Origin: a virus
DNA: 22,031 nt
IMG/VR virus record: IMGVR_UViG_3300050017_000009
Location: 1 to 22,031 of that record
Direction: 5' to 3' (one strand)
Part shown: positions 7,244-12,876 of the stretch, piece after piece
Position numbering within the stretch: position 1 is the stretch's first letter
Layout of the letters: each line of letters begins with the position of its first letter
The notes under the pieces: model-generated
The model's input: the letters and a program-made list of their open reading frames with translations, nothing else
Databases searched by the model: none
What the model was told of the DNA's origin: nothing
Made by a program: the position numbers and the translations under genes

Positions 7244-7525
7244 CTAGACTGTCGTTTCCGCCTGTGTTCCCGGCTCCGGTAATCCACCATCCTCGGGACG
7301 CGTGACCTTGGCACCATAGTCGCTCGTGCATAACTCTTTGAACAACTCGTCGTTCTGCTGGGCAATCGCCACTTGGTTCCGCAACGCTTGGTTGGCCGAA
7401 CGCAGGGCACTATGCACACGACGCAGAATGCGATTGTTGTTGCGAAGCTGGGCTAACTCGTCCCGCAGATTGTCATTAGACTCGATTAAAGACGCGATGA
7501 TTTGGTCCTTCTCCTGATTTTCCAT
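7244..7525 (-). CDS. Small coiled-coil protein
   Basis: This 93-aa protein starts at ATG 7525 behind GGAGGAG. Residues 3-70 show a continuous heptad-like pattern rich in Leu, Asn, Gln and Arg (LIESNDNLRDELAQLRNNN), so it is very likely a coiled coil; the C-terminal 20 residues are Pro/Gly/Glu-rich and unstructured. It follows the terminator of the Ig-like protein gene. The length and composition would suit a small scaffold, chaperone or virion minor protein; nothing identifies which. Confidence 0.6.
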   Translation of the reverse strand: MENQEKDQIIASLIESNDNLRDELAQLRNNNRILRRVHSALRSANQALRNQVAIAQQNDELFKELCTSDYGAKVTRPEDGGLPEPGTQAETTV

Positions 7526-7540
7526 ATCTCCTCCAGAGAT

Positions 7541-7584
7541 AAAAATAAAGGCCGCTTGTACAGCGTTTAACTGTCAAGCGGCCT
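7541..7584 (-). terminator. Rho-independent terminator
   Basis: In the minus sense AGGCCGCTTG (7584-7575) pairs with CAAGCGGCCT (7558-7549), with an inner ACAG/CTGT pairing in the loop, followed by TTATTTTT. It lies 19 bases beyond the stop of the Ig-like protein gene, and is the clearest terminator in the window. Confidence 0.85.
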
Positions 7585-7602
7585 CTGATTCTTGCGTCTC
7601 CC

Positions 7603-8172
7603 TTACGGGATCACAGTGCAGACCACCTGAACGTAAATCATGTCCTTCGGGTTGCCTGTCTGAGAGTAATCCCCGTTCGTGTTATCGAACGTTGGGAACT
7701 GACACTCGACAATTGCCTGTCCGGGGTGCAGTGCAGTGATGGTAAAAACTTCGTTACCAGACGACACTGTCGCTTCCGAAACAGACGCAACGTCAGCGGA
7801 GTAACCCGCGAAGTTGCTTGGGTTGTACCACGCCGGACTTCCAGCAGACGGGTTGTTGTAAGACTTGGCAACGATGCTGCCCACCGGAGTGTATGCAGAG
7901 TTGCTAACATCTTTCAGAGCAGCCAGCACAGCCAGAGACGAGGCGTACCCACCAGCCGCCGAAACGCTCAACGTCAGCGAATACTGTGCGACCGGGAAGG
8001 AACCAGATGCAGCGGTGCCGGGGCCGATACCCTGACCGTTGTTACCGTTGCTCTTGTTCGCCCCACCACTGGAGTTGTAGATGACCGAACTTCCGCTGGA
8101 CCCGCTGAGGGTCACGTACGCGGCTACACCCAGACCATCGGTCGGAGTGTGCTGAGGACTTGGATTTGCCAT
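7603..8172 (-). CDS. Probable capsid decoration / Ig-like virion protein
   Basis: This 189-aa protein starts at ATG 8172 behind AGGA and ends before a strong terminator. It is Gly/Ser/Ala-rich in the first 60 residues and beta-rich throughout. The last third (VASVSEATVSSGNEVFTITA, then HPGQAIVECQF) resembles bacterial Ig-like (BIG2) domains. Being the first phage gene after the major capsid protein, it is a good candidate for a head decoration or head-fibre protein, though the evidence is position plus fold resemblance only. The plus-strand HNH gene separates it from the capsid gene. Confidence 0.65.
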   Translation of the reverse strand: MANPSPQHTPTDGLGVAAYVTLSGSSGSSVIYNSSGGANKSNGNNGQGIGPGTAASGSFPVAQYSLTLSVSAAGGYASSLAVLAALKDVSNSAYTPVGSIVAKSYNNPSAGSPAWYNPSNFAGYSADVASVSEATVSSGNEVFTITALHPGQAIVECQFPTFDNTNGDYSQTGNPKDMIYVQVVCTVIP

Positions 8173-8191
8173 GCGAATATTCCTATCTGCG

Positions 8192-8220
8192 TTGACAATT
8201 GACGCAACTTCTGTTATGAT
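8192..8220 (+). promoter_or_regulatory. Near-perfect sigma70 promoter driving the HNH gene
   Basis: TTGACA (8192-8197), a 17-base spacer and TATGAT (8215-8220) on the plus strand match the bacterial housekeeping promoter consensus in 11 of 12 positions. The ATG of the HNH gene begins at 8227, 6 bases after the -10, where transcription normally starts, so the message is predicted to be leaderless. Confidence 0.8.
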
Positions 8221-8226
8221 TAATCT

Positions 8227-8790
8227 ATGAAAAGAATGAATCTAACAGGACAAACTCTTCAGTCTGGTGTACATGTCGTGTCACCAGCGGGCGTTTCCAT
8301 TCATGGCAAAAGCCAGTGGAACTGCGTGTGCCCCTGCGGGAAGGACTTTATAGCCCTCGGGAGCGAACTCAGGAACAACCACACACGAAGCTGTGGTTGT
8401 TATTCCCGCTCAGGAACCTTCGTTACGAAACACGGGCATCGTAGTGTCACCAAAGGGAGTAATCAACAATCTCCAATGTACACACTATGGATAAACATCA
8501 AGTCACGATGTTTTAATCCCGAACACCCGCATTATGCCGACTACGGGGGTCGGGGCATAACATTGTGCTCTCAATGGACGAGTTCCTTTGAAACTTTCTT
8601 AACCGATGTCGTCAACGCTATTGGCGAGAAGCCGCCGCTTGTAAAAAGTTACAAACGATACTGGTCTATCGACAGAATCAACAACGGTGGCAACTATGAA
8701 CCCGAAAACATTCGATGGGCGAACCCACACGAACAGAAAACGAATCAACGTCCGCGTCGTTGGAGAAAACGACCAGAGGGTGTGGTTTAA
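8227..8790 (+). CDS. Free-standing HNH homing endonuclease (only plus-strand gene)
   Basis: This 187-aa protein has an N-terminal zinc-type module (WNCVCPCGK with Cys33, Cys35, Cys37, then SCGC with Cys56, Cys58). The catalytic region of phage HNH homing endonucleases follows: YADYGGRGITLC (103-114), SIDRINNGGNYEPENIRW (about 147-164) and HEQKTNQRPRR. This family makes specific double-strand breaks that spread its own gene. It opposes all other genes, sits between the capsid gene and the Ig-like gene, has its own promoter and lacks a Shine-Dalgarno site at the first ATG; a second Met at codon 4 is an alternative start. Its stop codon lies in the loop of the hairpin at 8775-8800, which it shares with the capsid gene. 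Confidence 0.9.
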   Translation: MKRMNLTGQTLQSGVHVVSPAGVSIHGKSQWNCVCPCGKDFIALGSELRNNHTRSCGCYSRSGTFVTKHGHRSVTKGSNQQSPMYTLWINIKSRCFNPEHPHYADYGGRGITLCSQWTSSFETFLTDVVNAIGEKPPLVKSYKRYWSIDRINNGGNYEPENIRWANPHEQKTNQRPRRWRKRPEGVV

Positions 8791-8800
8791 TACACCCTCT
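8775..8800. terminator. Bidirectional terminator-like hairpin between HNH and capsid genes
   Basis: AGAGGGTGT (8775-8783) and ACACCCTCT (8792-8800) form a perfect 9-bp stem with an 8-base loop that contains the HNH stop codon. In the minus sense it lies 21 bases after the capsid stop and is followed by GGTCGTTTTC. U-tracts are weak on both sides, so termination strength is uncertain. Confidence 0.55.
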
Positions 8801-8821
8801 AAGTCCTTTCAAATCAACGAG

Positions 8822-10786
8822 TTAGGAAATCGCACTTGCAGCGTCGATTTGACGCATACGGCAATGTTGTTACTCACCTTTCGGCGGGATAAGACATTTC
8901 TGCTTACCTCTCATACTTACTTTTCGTATGAGTTCAGACTATCGCATCACCTTTCGGTGTTCTCTCGCTTAGTCGTTCAGGCTGCCTCACGGCTTGCCCC
9001 TTGTTGGCATTTCAGCGTTCAAGTCAATCAGAGAGAATTTAACAACCACCTGTATGCTTTATAGCAGGCTAATGGTTGTGTCTGGTCCGAGGCTGGTCGT
9101 GAAGTGAACACGATAGCTCGTCCCAATAAGGCTCGTACCAGACTTTCCGGTCAGACGAAATTAACCGGGGATGAGACCTTCCGGGTCGGCAACGGTCGGT
9201 TCAGCGTTCTGAACGATGTTGCACTTGATGTTTCGCCAATCGCCATCACCGAAGCTGGTGTCGTTTTGGGCACCGAGGTTGATAGCGAAGATTCCGTCCT
9301 TACCGAAGATGTAGGTACGGAGAGCAGACAGGCCAGTGACGCCCTTATAGTTCGAGGTCTTCGTCACGAGGTTGGTCTGGAAGAAGTGAACGCCAGTGGA
9401 CGGCAGTTCGATTACTTCCTCAAGGTCAACGCTCACGAGTTCGTCCATCTTTGCCTGGCCCACAGGGGTGTGCTTCAGGATGTCGATGGGCGAGTCGTTG
9501 CTGTTGTCAGCCAGCACGTCGCCAAGGGCGAACGGATGGATGACCCCAACGAATGCCATGCTTGCTTCGTCGAACGGACGCACGGAGCGACCCGCCAGCG
9601 ACTGAACGCTGTTACGAATCTGGCTCAGTGAGAGAGCGGTGAAGCTGGACGTGCCCGATGCAGCAAGCTGCACGAGGACGCTGGAGTCGATGCTCGACGC
9701 ACCGTCCGCAGTTGCACGGACCAGAGCAGAGAGGGACTCGCCAAGGCGATACGACATTTCCTTCGCGACGTTCTCGACGGTCGAGTCAATCGCGGTTGCG
9801 AGAGACAGAGACGAGAAGTTCGCATAATCTGCATCAATGTGTTTAGGAGACCGAGATCACCCTCGGTTCGCTCTGCATGTCACCATGCAGTTCAGACTCT
9901 ATCTTTACGATACGGGAGTATCGATGTTTGACGTATTAGTCGTTGGGGATTTAGAATGAGGTTGAGAAGAATTATTCAAGGCTAACATTATGTGCCGCAG
10001 CCTATCACGTTCTTCTGGGACATCTTGTCCGTGCAATCTAGCAAAGTCTAGGGCAACTTGTGCCTGTTGTTTCTTAACGATTAAATACGGCAGAATAGCA
10101 AGAATAAAACTTTCCATTTTGCCATTACCCGTAATCGTCAAATCCCATTTAGGTTTCCAATCACATACCTGTTTTTTATTAGAAAGTTGTCCACCGAAGT
10201 GTTCAACAATCCAATCCAATACCTGTTTGTTGGTATTGGTGATCTTAACGTGCAAGTGATATCGAATTCCCTTGACTTTACTGCCATCAACTCGCTTCTT
10301 AATCTGGTAGGTTTTGACGATGGAGAAGCTACCTTCCCCGTCCATGAAACCTGCTAGATACGCAGCATTTGATTGTGAAGACATTCTATCTTTCCTCCGT
10401 CTCGTCTGATTCTATCAGAGATTGACGGATATAGTCAAATTTAAACAGTGAGCGACAGATTTTCACTCACCGATGGTCGCAGTCGTGGTCAACACAGAAA
10501 CGCTGAGGGATGAACCTACAGTACCTTCCGTGGTCTGGTTGGTATTAGCAGCCAGCGGAACATACATAAACATTTCGTATTGATTTCCACTCTTCATGGG
10601 GAGGTCAAGGCGTTCCGCACAACGTACGAACGGAGTGTTAGCCTTCAAATTCTCCCGAAATCTTTTGTCGTAATACTTCCATCACGACTCCTATTAGAAA
10701 CCACTCTCCTAATCTTAGCGACTCACGGCAAAGACCGTGGATTGGGGGAGGTTAGATAGCTGGTTTCCAGCAGGACTAAATGACAT
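8822..10786 (-). CDS. Major capsid protein, N4-gp56-like, in five exons
   Basis: The HK97-fold capsid protein that forms the shell. It must be read as join of 10786-10734, 10679-10465, 9834-9163, 9123-9072 and 8861-8822: 1032 bases, 343 aa. ATG 10786 follows AAAGGTGA. Recognisable N4-gp56-family segments run across every junction: NQLSNLPQSTV|KYYDKRF, TTTATIGEY|ADYANFSSL, GLIPGW|TSYRVHF, PDTTI|RMRQIDAAS. The joined codons are GT|G (Val18), T|AT (Tyr90), T|GG (Trp314) and AT|C (Ile331). Interruptions 2 and 4 are group I introns; 1 and 3 are 54 and 39 nt with group I-like ends only. The family assignment and junctions come from remembered family conservation plus the sequence; splicing is inferred. 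Without removal of all four, no full capsid protein could be made. Confidence 0.85.
8862..9071 (-). ncRNA. Group I intron, 210 nt, no ORF (capsid intron 4)
   Basis: P1: exon end ACAACCAU (ending at 9072) pairs with the internal guide GUGGUUGU (9049-9042), with the splice-site U opposite G. Downstream, in order: ACGCU and AUGCC (P3/P4), a GGGGC...GAGGC region (P5/P6), GACUA (P7), AGCG (P3'), CACC-GAAA-GGUG (P8) and UAGUCUGAAC (P7'). P9-type hairpins follow (CUCAUAC/GUAUGAG, GGUAAG/CUUAUCC, CGCC-GAAA-GGUG). It ends in CAUUG with the expected terminal G at 8862. Removal joins AT|C to give TTIRMRQIDAAS. All parts are visible, so the call is strong. Confidence 0.9.
9124..9162 (-). other. 39-nt interruption with group I-like ends (capsid element 3)
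   Basis: The in-frame stop TAA directly follows DPEGLIPG. The exon end CCGGUU (ending at 9163) can pair with GACCGG inside the element, placing the splice-site U opposite G as in a group I P1. The element ends in UUAUUG (G at 9124). Its removal gives T|GG, the Trp of GLIPGWTSYRVHF. An ACCGGA-AAG-UCUGGU hairpin can also form, and TGGTACGAGC near its end imperfectly repeats the junction TGGGACGAGC. There is no space for P3-P8, so it cannot self-splice alone. Confidence 0.65.
9161..9834 (-). CDS. Capsid exon 3 (main exon, read-through to in-frame stop at 9161)
   Basis: This is the central two-thirds of the capsid protein, about 224 codons from DYANFSSLSLATAID through SYRLGESLSALVRATADG to DPEGLIPG. 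Unspliced it ends at TAA 9163-9161; after removal of the next 39 bases the first T of that stop becomes the first base of a Trp codon. An internal ATG at 9757 is not the true start, because conserved capsid sequence continues upstream to 9834. Confidence 0.85.
9905..10384 (-). CDS. Intron-encoded LAGLIDADG homing endonuclease
   Basis: This 159-aa protein starts at ATG 10384 behind GGAGG. A single LAGLIDADG motif (LAGFMDGEG, residues 10-18, with Asp15/Glu17 acidic residues) indicates a homodimeric enzyme, which would cleave intronless capsid alleles at the exon junction so that the intron is copied in by repair; some members also act as maturases. The body (ITNTNKQVLDWIVEHFGG, WDLTITG) fits the family. 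Its last 15 or so codons (PTTNTSNIDTPVS) also specify P7, P3' and P8 of the ribozyme. LAGLIDADG enzymes are less common in phage introns than HNH or GIY-YIG types. Confidence 0.92.
   Translation of the reverse strand: MSSQSNAAYLAGFMDGEGSFSIVKTYQIKKRVDGSKVKGIRYHLHVKITNTNKQVLDWIVEHFGGQLSNKKQVCDWKPKWDLTITGNGKMESFILAILPYLIVKKQQAQVALDFARLHGQDVPEERDRLRHIMLALNNSSQPHSKSPTTNTSNIDTPVS
10409..10438 (-). promoter_or_regulatory. Possible internal promoter for the intron ORF
   Basis: TTGACT (10438-10433) and TAGAAT (10414-10409) are 18 bases apart on the minus strand, 24 bases before the LAGLIDADG start. The same bases form P3 to P5 of the intron, so the match may be incidental. Confidence 0.3.
10465..10679 (-). 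CDS. Capsid exon 2
   Basis: It encodes the conserved N-arm and early core of the capsid protein: KYYDKRFRENLKANTPF, then ERLDLPMKSGNQYEMFMY and EGTVGSSLSVSV, ending in TATIGE. In frame it is preceded by TGA and followed within one codon by TGA, so it cannot be expressed on its own as a normal gene; a TTG at 10648 lies inside the conserved part and is not a credible start. Confidence 0.85.
10680..10733 (-). other. 54-nt interruption with group I-like ends (capsid element 1)
   Basis: It splits codon 18 of the capsid gene and holds five in-frame stops. Exon end CACGGU (ending at 10734) pairs with GCCGUG after a 4-base loop, again with U opposite G. A second hairpin, AUUAG(g)AGA-GUGG-UUUCUAAU, fills the middle. 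The element ends in GUGAUG (G at 10680). Removal joins GT|G and gives LPQSTVKYYDKRF, as expected for the family. It is far too short for a group I core. Confidence 0.65.
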
Positions 10787-10811
10787 TTAGGTCACCTTTC
10801 ATTGCAAATGA

Positions 10812-11963
10812 CTACTGACCGAGTTGCCGAGAACGACGCCGCGTTGCGGCCTCTTGTTCGAGTCTTTCGTTCAACGCACGATTCGCAGGGATTTTCATCC
10901 ACTGCTTGAATACTTCTGCGGGCATCTTGTCGATAGTCTCAAGAGTCACCGAACTTCCCTCCACAGGGACCAATGGTCCTGCTGCTGAAGCGATTGACGC
11001 ATTCAGACCGGAGGGTACGTGACTATGACGCTTTGCTTGCGGCTGCGGCTCTGACCCCAATCCGGGGGTTGCTGCAACTGGAGCCTGCGGATTTGGCTCC
11101 GTTACCACGGGCACGACGGGCACTTCCGCTACAGGAGCGGGAGCCGGGGTCGGCTGTGTTACCTGCTGCACAACAGGAGCATCTTCAATCAATCCAGATT
11201 GACGACACTGGTTTAGGGCAATTTGGAAATTTGCGACGGTTGGAGCGAGGTTTCGCTTGCCCAGCCAACCTGTCAGGACTTGTCGATTGTTCATGCTGTC
11301 GAGGACTCCCGTCGCATTGACGAAGTCGATGTAGTTCTCAACGGCACGTTGCTGAATGATGAATCGCTGCGTGTCATTCAGTGTAGACGCCAACTTTGCG
11401 GGTGTGACCCCGAACGCGGACTCAATCAACTGGTCGCGTGCGTCTGCGAATGTCTCCGGGTTCGTCAGACCTTCCGCAATTTTGAAGCGGTCGGCTGCTG
11501 ATAACTCACGGGGTTTGAACTCCGTTACATTCTGGAATCTCTCTGCGTCGGTCGGGACATCCTCGGACGACCCGAGTGCCTTCTCCCGATTCACTTTGCG
11601 GAGTTGGCGAATAAGCAGGTTGTTCGCGGCGATGACCTTGTCGAACTTTTCCTGCTCTGTGCGATATAGGATGACCTGGCGGCCTCCGAGCGGGCGGTCG
11701 TTCTCGTCCGTCGGTTGCCACTCATACCGCTTCTCAGGAACCTCATCCACAGGGGCTGGAGCGGGTGCCGGAGCCGGGGCGGGCAATGCGACTGGAGCTA
11801 CTTCTGCCGGAGTCTCCTCAACGGGAACGCTCGACGCCACAGGATTGCGTGGCGGGTTCTTCAGAAGTGCGTTGACCTCCGCAGCAAATGCGGGGTCGGT
11901 GTTCATCTTCTTGGCGTATTCCGCCGAAGACAGATTTTCAATATCCAAAAGTGTCAATGCCAT
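10812..11963 (-). CDS. Probable scaffolding / capsid assembly protein
   Basis: This 383-aa protein starts at ATG 11963 behind AGGAGGAG. Two low-complexity Pro/Ala/Val segments (about residues 40-75, with a run of alternating Ala-Pro, and 265-300) separate a helical central region (about 95-255) and a basic helical C-terminus ending RRRSRQLGQ. This mix of helices, disordered linkers and charged C-terminal helix, directly between portal and capsid genes, is typical of phage scaffolding proteins, which guide capsid assembly and then leave. No protease motif is visible. The role is inferred from position and composition. Confidence 0.65.
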   Translation of the reverse strand: MALTLLDIENLSSAEYAKKMNTDPAFAAEVNALLKNPPRNPVASSVPVEETPAEVAPVALPAPAPAPAPAPVDEVPEKRYEWQPTDENDRPLGGRQVILYRTEQEKFDKVIAANNLLIRQLRKVNREKALGSSEDVPTDAERFQNVTEFKPRELSAADRFKIAEGLTNPETFADARDQLIESAFGVTPAKLASTLNDTQRFIIQQRAVENYIDFVNATGVLDSMNNRQVLTGWLGKRNLAPTVANFQIALNQCRQSGLIEDAPVVQQVTQPTPAPAPVAEVPVVPVVTEPNPQAPVAATPGLGSEPQPQAKRHSHVPSGLNASIASAAGPLVPVEGSSVTLETIDKMPAEVFKQWMKIPANRALNERLEQEAATRRRSRQLGQ

Positions 11964-11975
11964 GTTAGTCTCCTC

Positions 11976-12350
11976 CTAGTTGGCTTCGTCCGATAAATCC
12001 TGTCCAATAAATTCGACTGGATAGGGCGGTTGTTCCGGGTTATCAGCGGTGCCGATACCTTGAGCGTTATATTGTTGAACTTGCAGGATGCCAACGAGGC
12101 GTTGCATCAACCCCGCATAAAACATTCCCGCACCCTTAGCGACGGCATGGTTGGCCAGAATTTCTTGGGGATTTGCGGTATCCGTATTCAACAGTTTTAT
12201 ATTCAGTAGCTTGACTTCTCTCTCCATCAATTTCTGAAGTAAGTCAAACCACTCTTGCTTAACCGCTGAAGCAAGCAGGGCACAATCTTTCTCAGAAAGT
12301 TCAAAATCCATGTCGAGACCTTTAACAGCCCCCTCCGTAACTTTTAGCAC
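11976..12350 (-). CDS. Small conserved-looking head-region protein, unknown
   Basis: I choose GTG 12350 as start (124 aa) because GAGGAG lies 7 bases upstream; an earlier GTG at 12374 would put that ribosome site inside the coding sequence. The protein is mainly helical (ELSEKDCALLASAVKQEW, then LMEREVKLLNIKLL) with a helical hairpin near AKGAGMFYAGLMQRLVGIL and an acidic C-terminus. It lies between portal and scaffold, but its family is not recognised. Its first codons overlap the end of the GIY-YIG gene by 7 bases. Confidence 0.65.
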   Translation of the reverse strand: MLKVTEGAVKGLDMDFELSEKDCALLASAVKQEWFDLLQKLMEREVKLLNIKLLNTDTANPQEILANHAVAKGAGMFYAGLMQRLVGILQVQQYNAQGIGTADNPEQPPYPVEFIGQDLSDEAN

Positions 12351-12805
12351 GAAGCCCTCCTCTTTACCCACCACGCTTTAATCGCGGCGGATTTATTAGC
12401 GTTCGCAAGAACCGAATACTTATAGCCTTTTGGACAGCCATGTCCAGAAGCATTCTGGTTTTCCATCTTGGCAAGAGACATCCGACGACAGGATTCTATC
12501 GAGGCTCGTTTACCAGTCCGATTAGTGTTACCTCGCAACTTTTCCTTCGCTTCTTTTCTATGACGATATCCTATCGGACCATCCCCGCCATCAGTGAGGT
12601 TTATCAGACAGCCCGTTGATAAATCTTTCCGACCGAATAGCGAGATTAAAAACTTTTCGGCTTGAAACGCATCTTCGTGAGTTAAAAAATCTTGCACTAT
12701 GATTCGTTCTCGGGGAGGGCTACCTCGTCGCCATGCTCGATTCTTCGTACCTTTGCCAACGTAATACGGACTCCCATCTTCTCGAAGCCAAAGATATGTA
12801 TACAT
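12344..12805 (-). CDS. Free-standing GIY-YIG homing endonuclease
   Basis: The start is ATG 12805 behind AAGGAGA, giving 153 aa; the frame is open 16 codons further but runs back into the hairpin. The GIY-YIG core appears as YTYLWLREDGSPYYVGKG (residues 2-19) with Arg23, and Glu50 in AFQAEKFL is the probable metal-binding residue. The C-terminal half (RKEAKEKLRGNTNRTGKRAS onward) resembles NUMOD3-type DNA-binding repeats found in such enzymes. It sits between the portal terminator and the next head gene, which it overlaps by 7 bases, without disrupting either. Confidence 0.9.
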   Translation of the reverse strand: MYTYLWLREDGSPYYVGKGTKNRAWRRGSPPRERIIVQDFLTHEDAFQAEKFLISLFGRKDLSTGCLINLTDGGDGPIGYRHRKEAKEKLRGNTNRTGKRASIESCRRMSLAKMENQNASGHGCPKGYKYSVLANANKSAAIKAWWVKRRASC

Positions 12806-12815
12806 GACTCTCCTT

Positions 12816-12852
12816 AGAAAAAGAGTTGAGGGGTGTTCTAAGGCACCCCTCA
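12816..12852 (-). terminator. Terminator-like hairpin after the portal gene
   Basis: In the minus sense TGAGGGGTG (12852-12844) pairs with CACCCCTCA (12835-12827) around an 8-base loop, followed by ACTCTTTTTC. It lies 24 bases after the portal stop and just before the ribosome site of the GIY-YIG gene. Confidence 0.7.
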
Positions 12853-12876
12853 TTCTACGGGTTATAACGCCGTAGA

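Larger units (their letters stand above)
9835..10464 (-). ncRNA. Group I intron, 630 nt, with LAGLIDADG ORF (capsid intron 2)
   Basis: P1: exon end GUGAGU (ending at 10465) pairs with GCUCAC about 11 bases into the intron, U opposite G. P3 GAC-UAU, P4 UCCGUC/GACGGA and P5 CUGAU/AUCAG lie before the ORF. P7 GACUA, P3' AUA-C-GUC and P8 CGAUAC-UCCC-GUAUCG lie within the last codons of the ORF, and P7' (UAGAGUCUGAAC) just after its stop. P9 (CUGCAUG-GUGA-CAUGCAG, a GNRA loop) and a CCGAG/CUCGG hairpin follow. The intron ends CACAUUG with the terminal G at 9835. The ORF is thus placed in P6. Confidence 0.92.

Noticed and set aside
9124-9166. T4 gene 60-style translational bypassing over the 39-nt gap (GGT takeoff followed by TAA, with a second in-frame GGT downstream)
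   Set aside because: Landing on the second GGT adds TSLIG and loses the Trp of the expected PGWTSYR sequence, whereas intron-type removal restores it. Kept as a possible alternative only.
9625-9837. Overlapping minus-strand ORF starting MMQIMRTS
   Set aside because: It is an out-of-frame shadow of capsid exon 3 with biased Arg/Ser composition and spans the intron border.
10463-10648. A separate 61-aa gene starting at TTG
   Set aside because: The frame is the middle of a conserved capsid N-terminal region that continues upstream to 10679; it is an exon, not a gene.
10680-10740. Bypassing over the 54-nt gap
   Set aside because: No in-frame codon before the first stop is repeated at a suitable in-frame landing site before KYYDKRF, so the T4 model does not fit.
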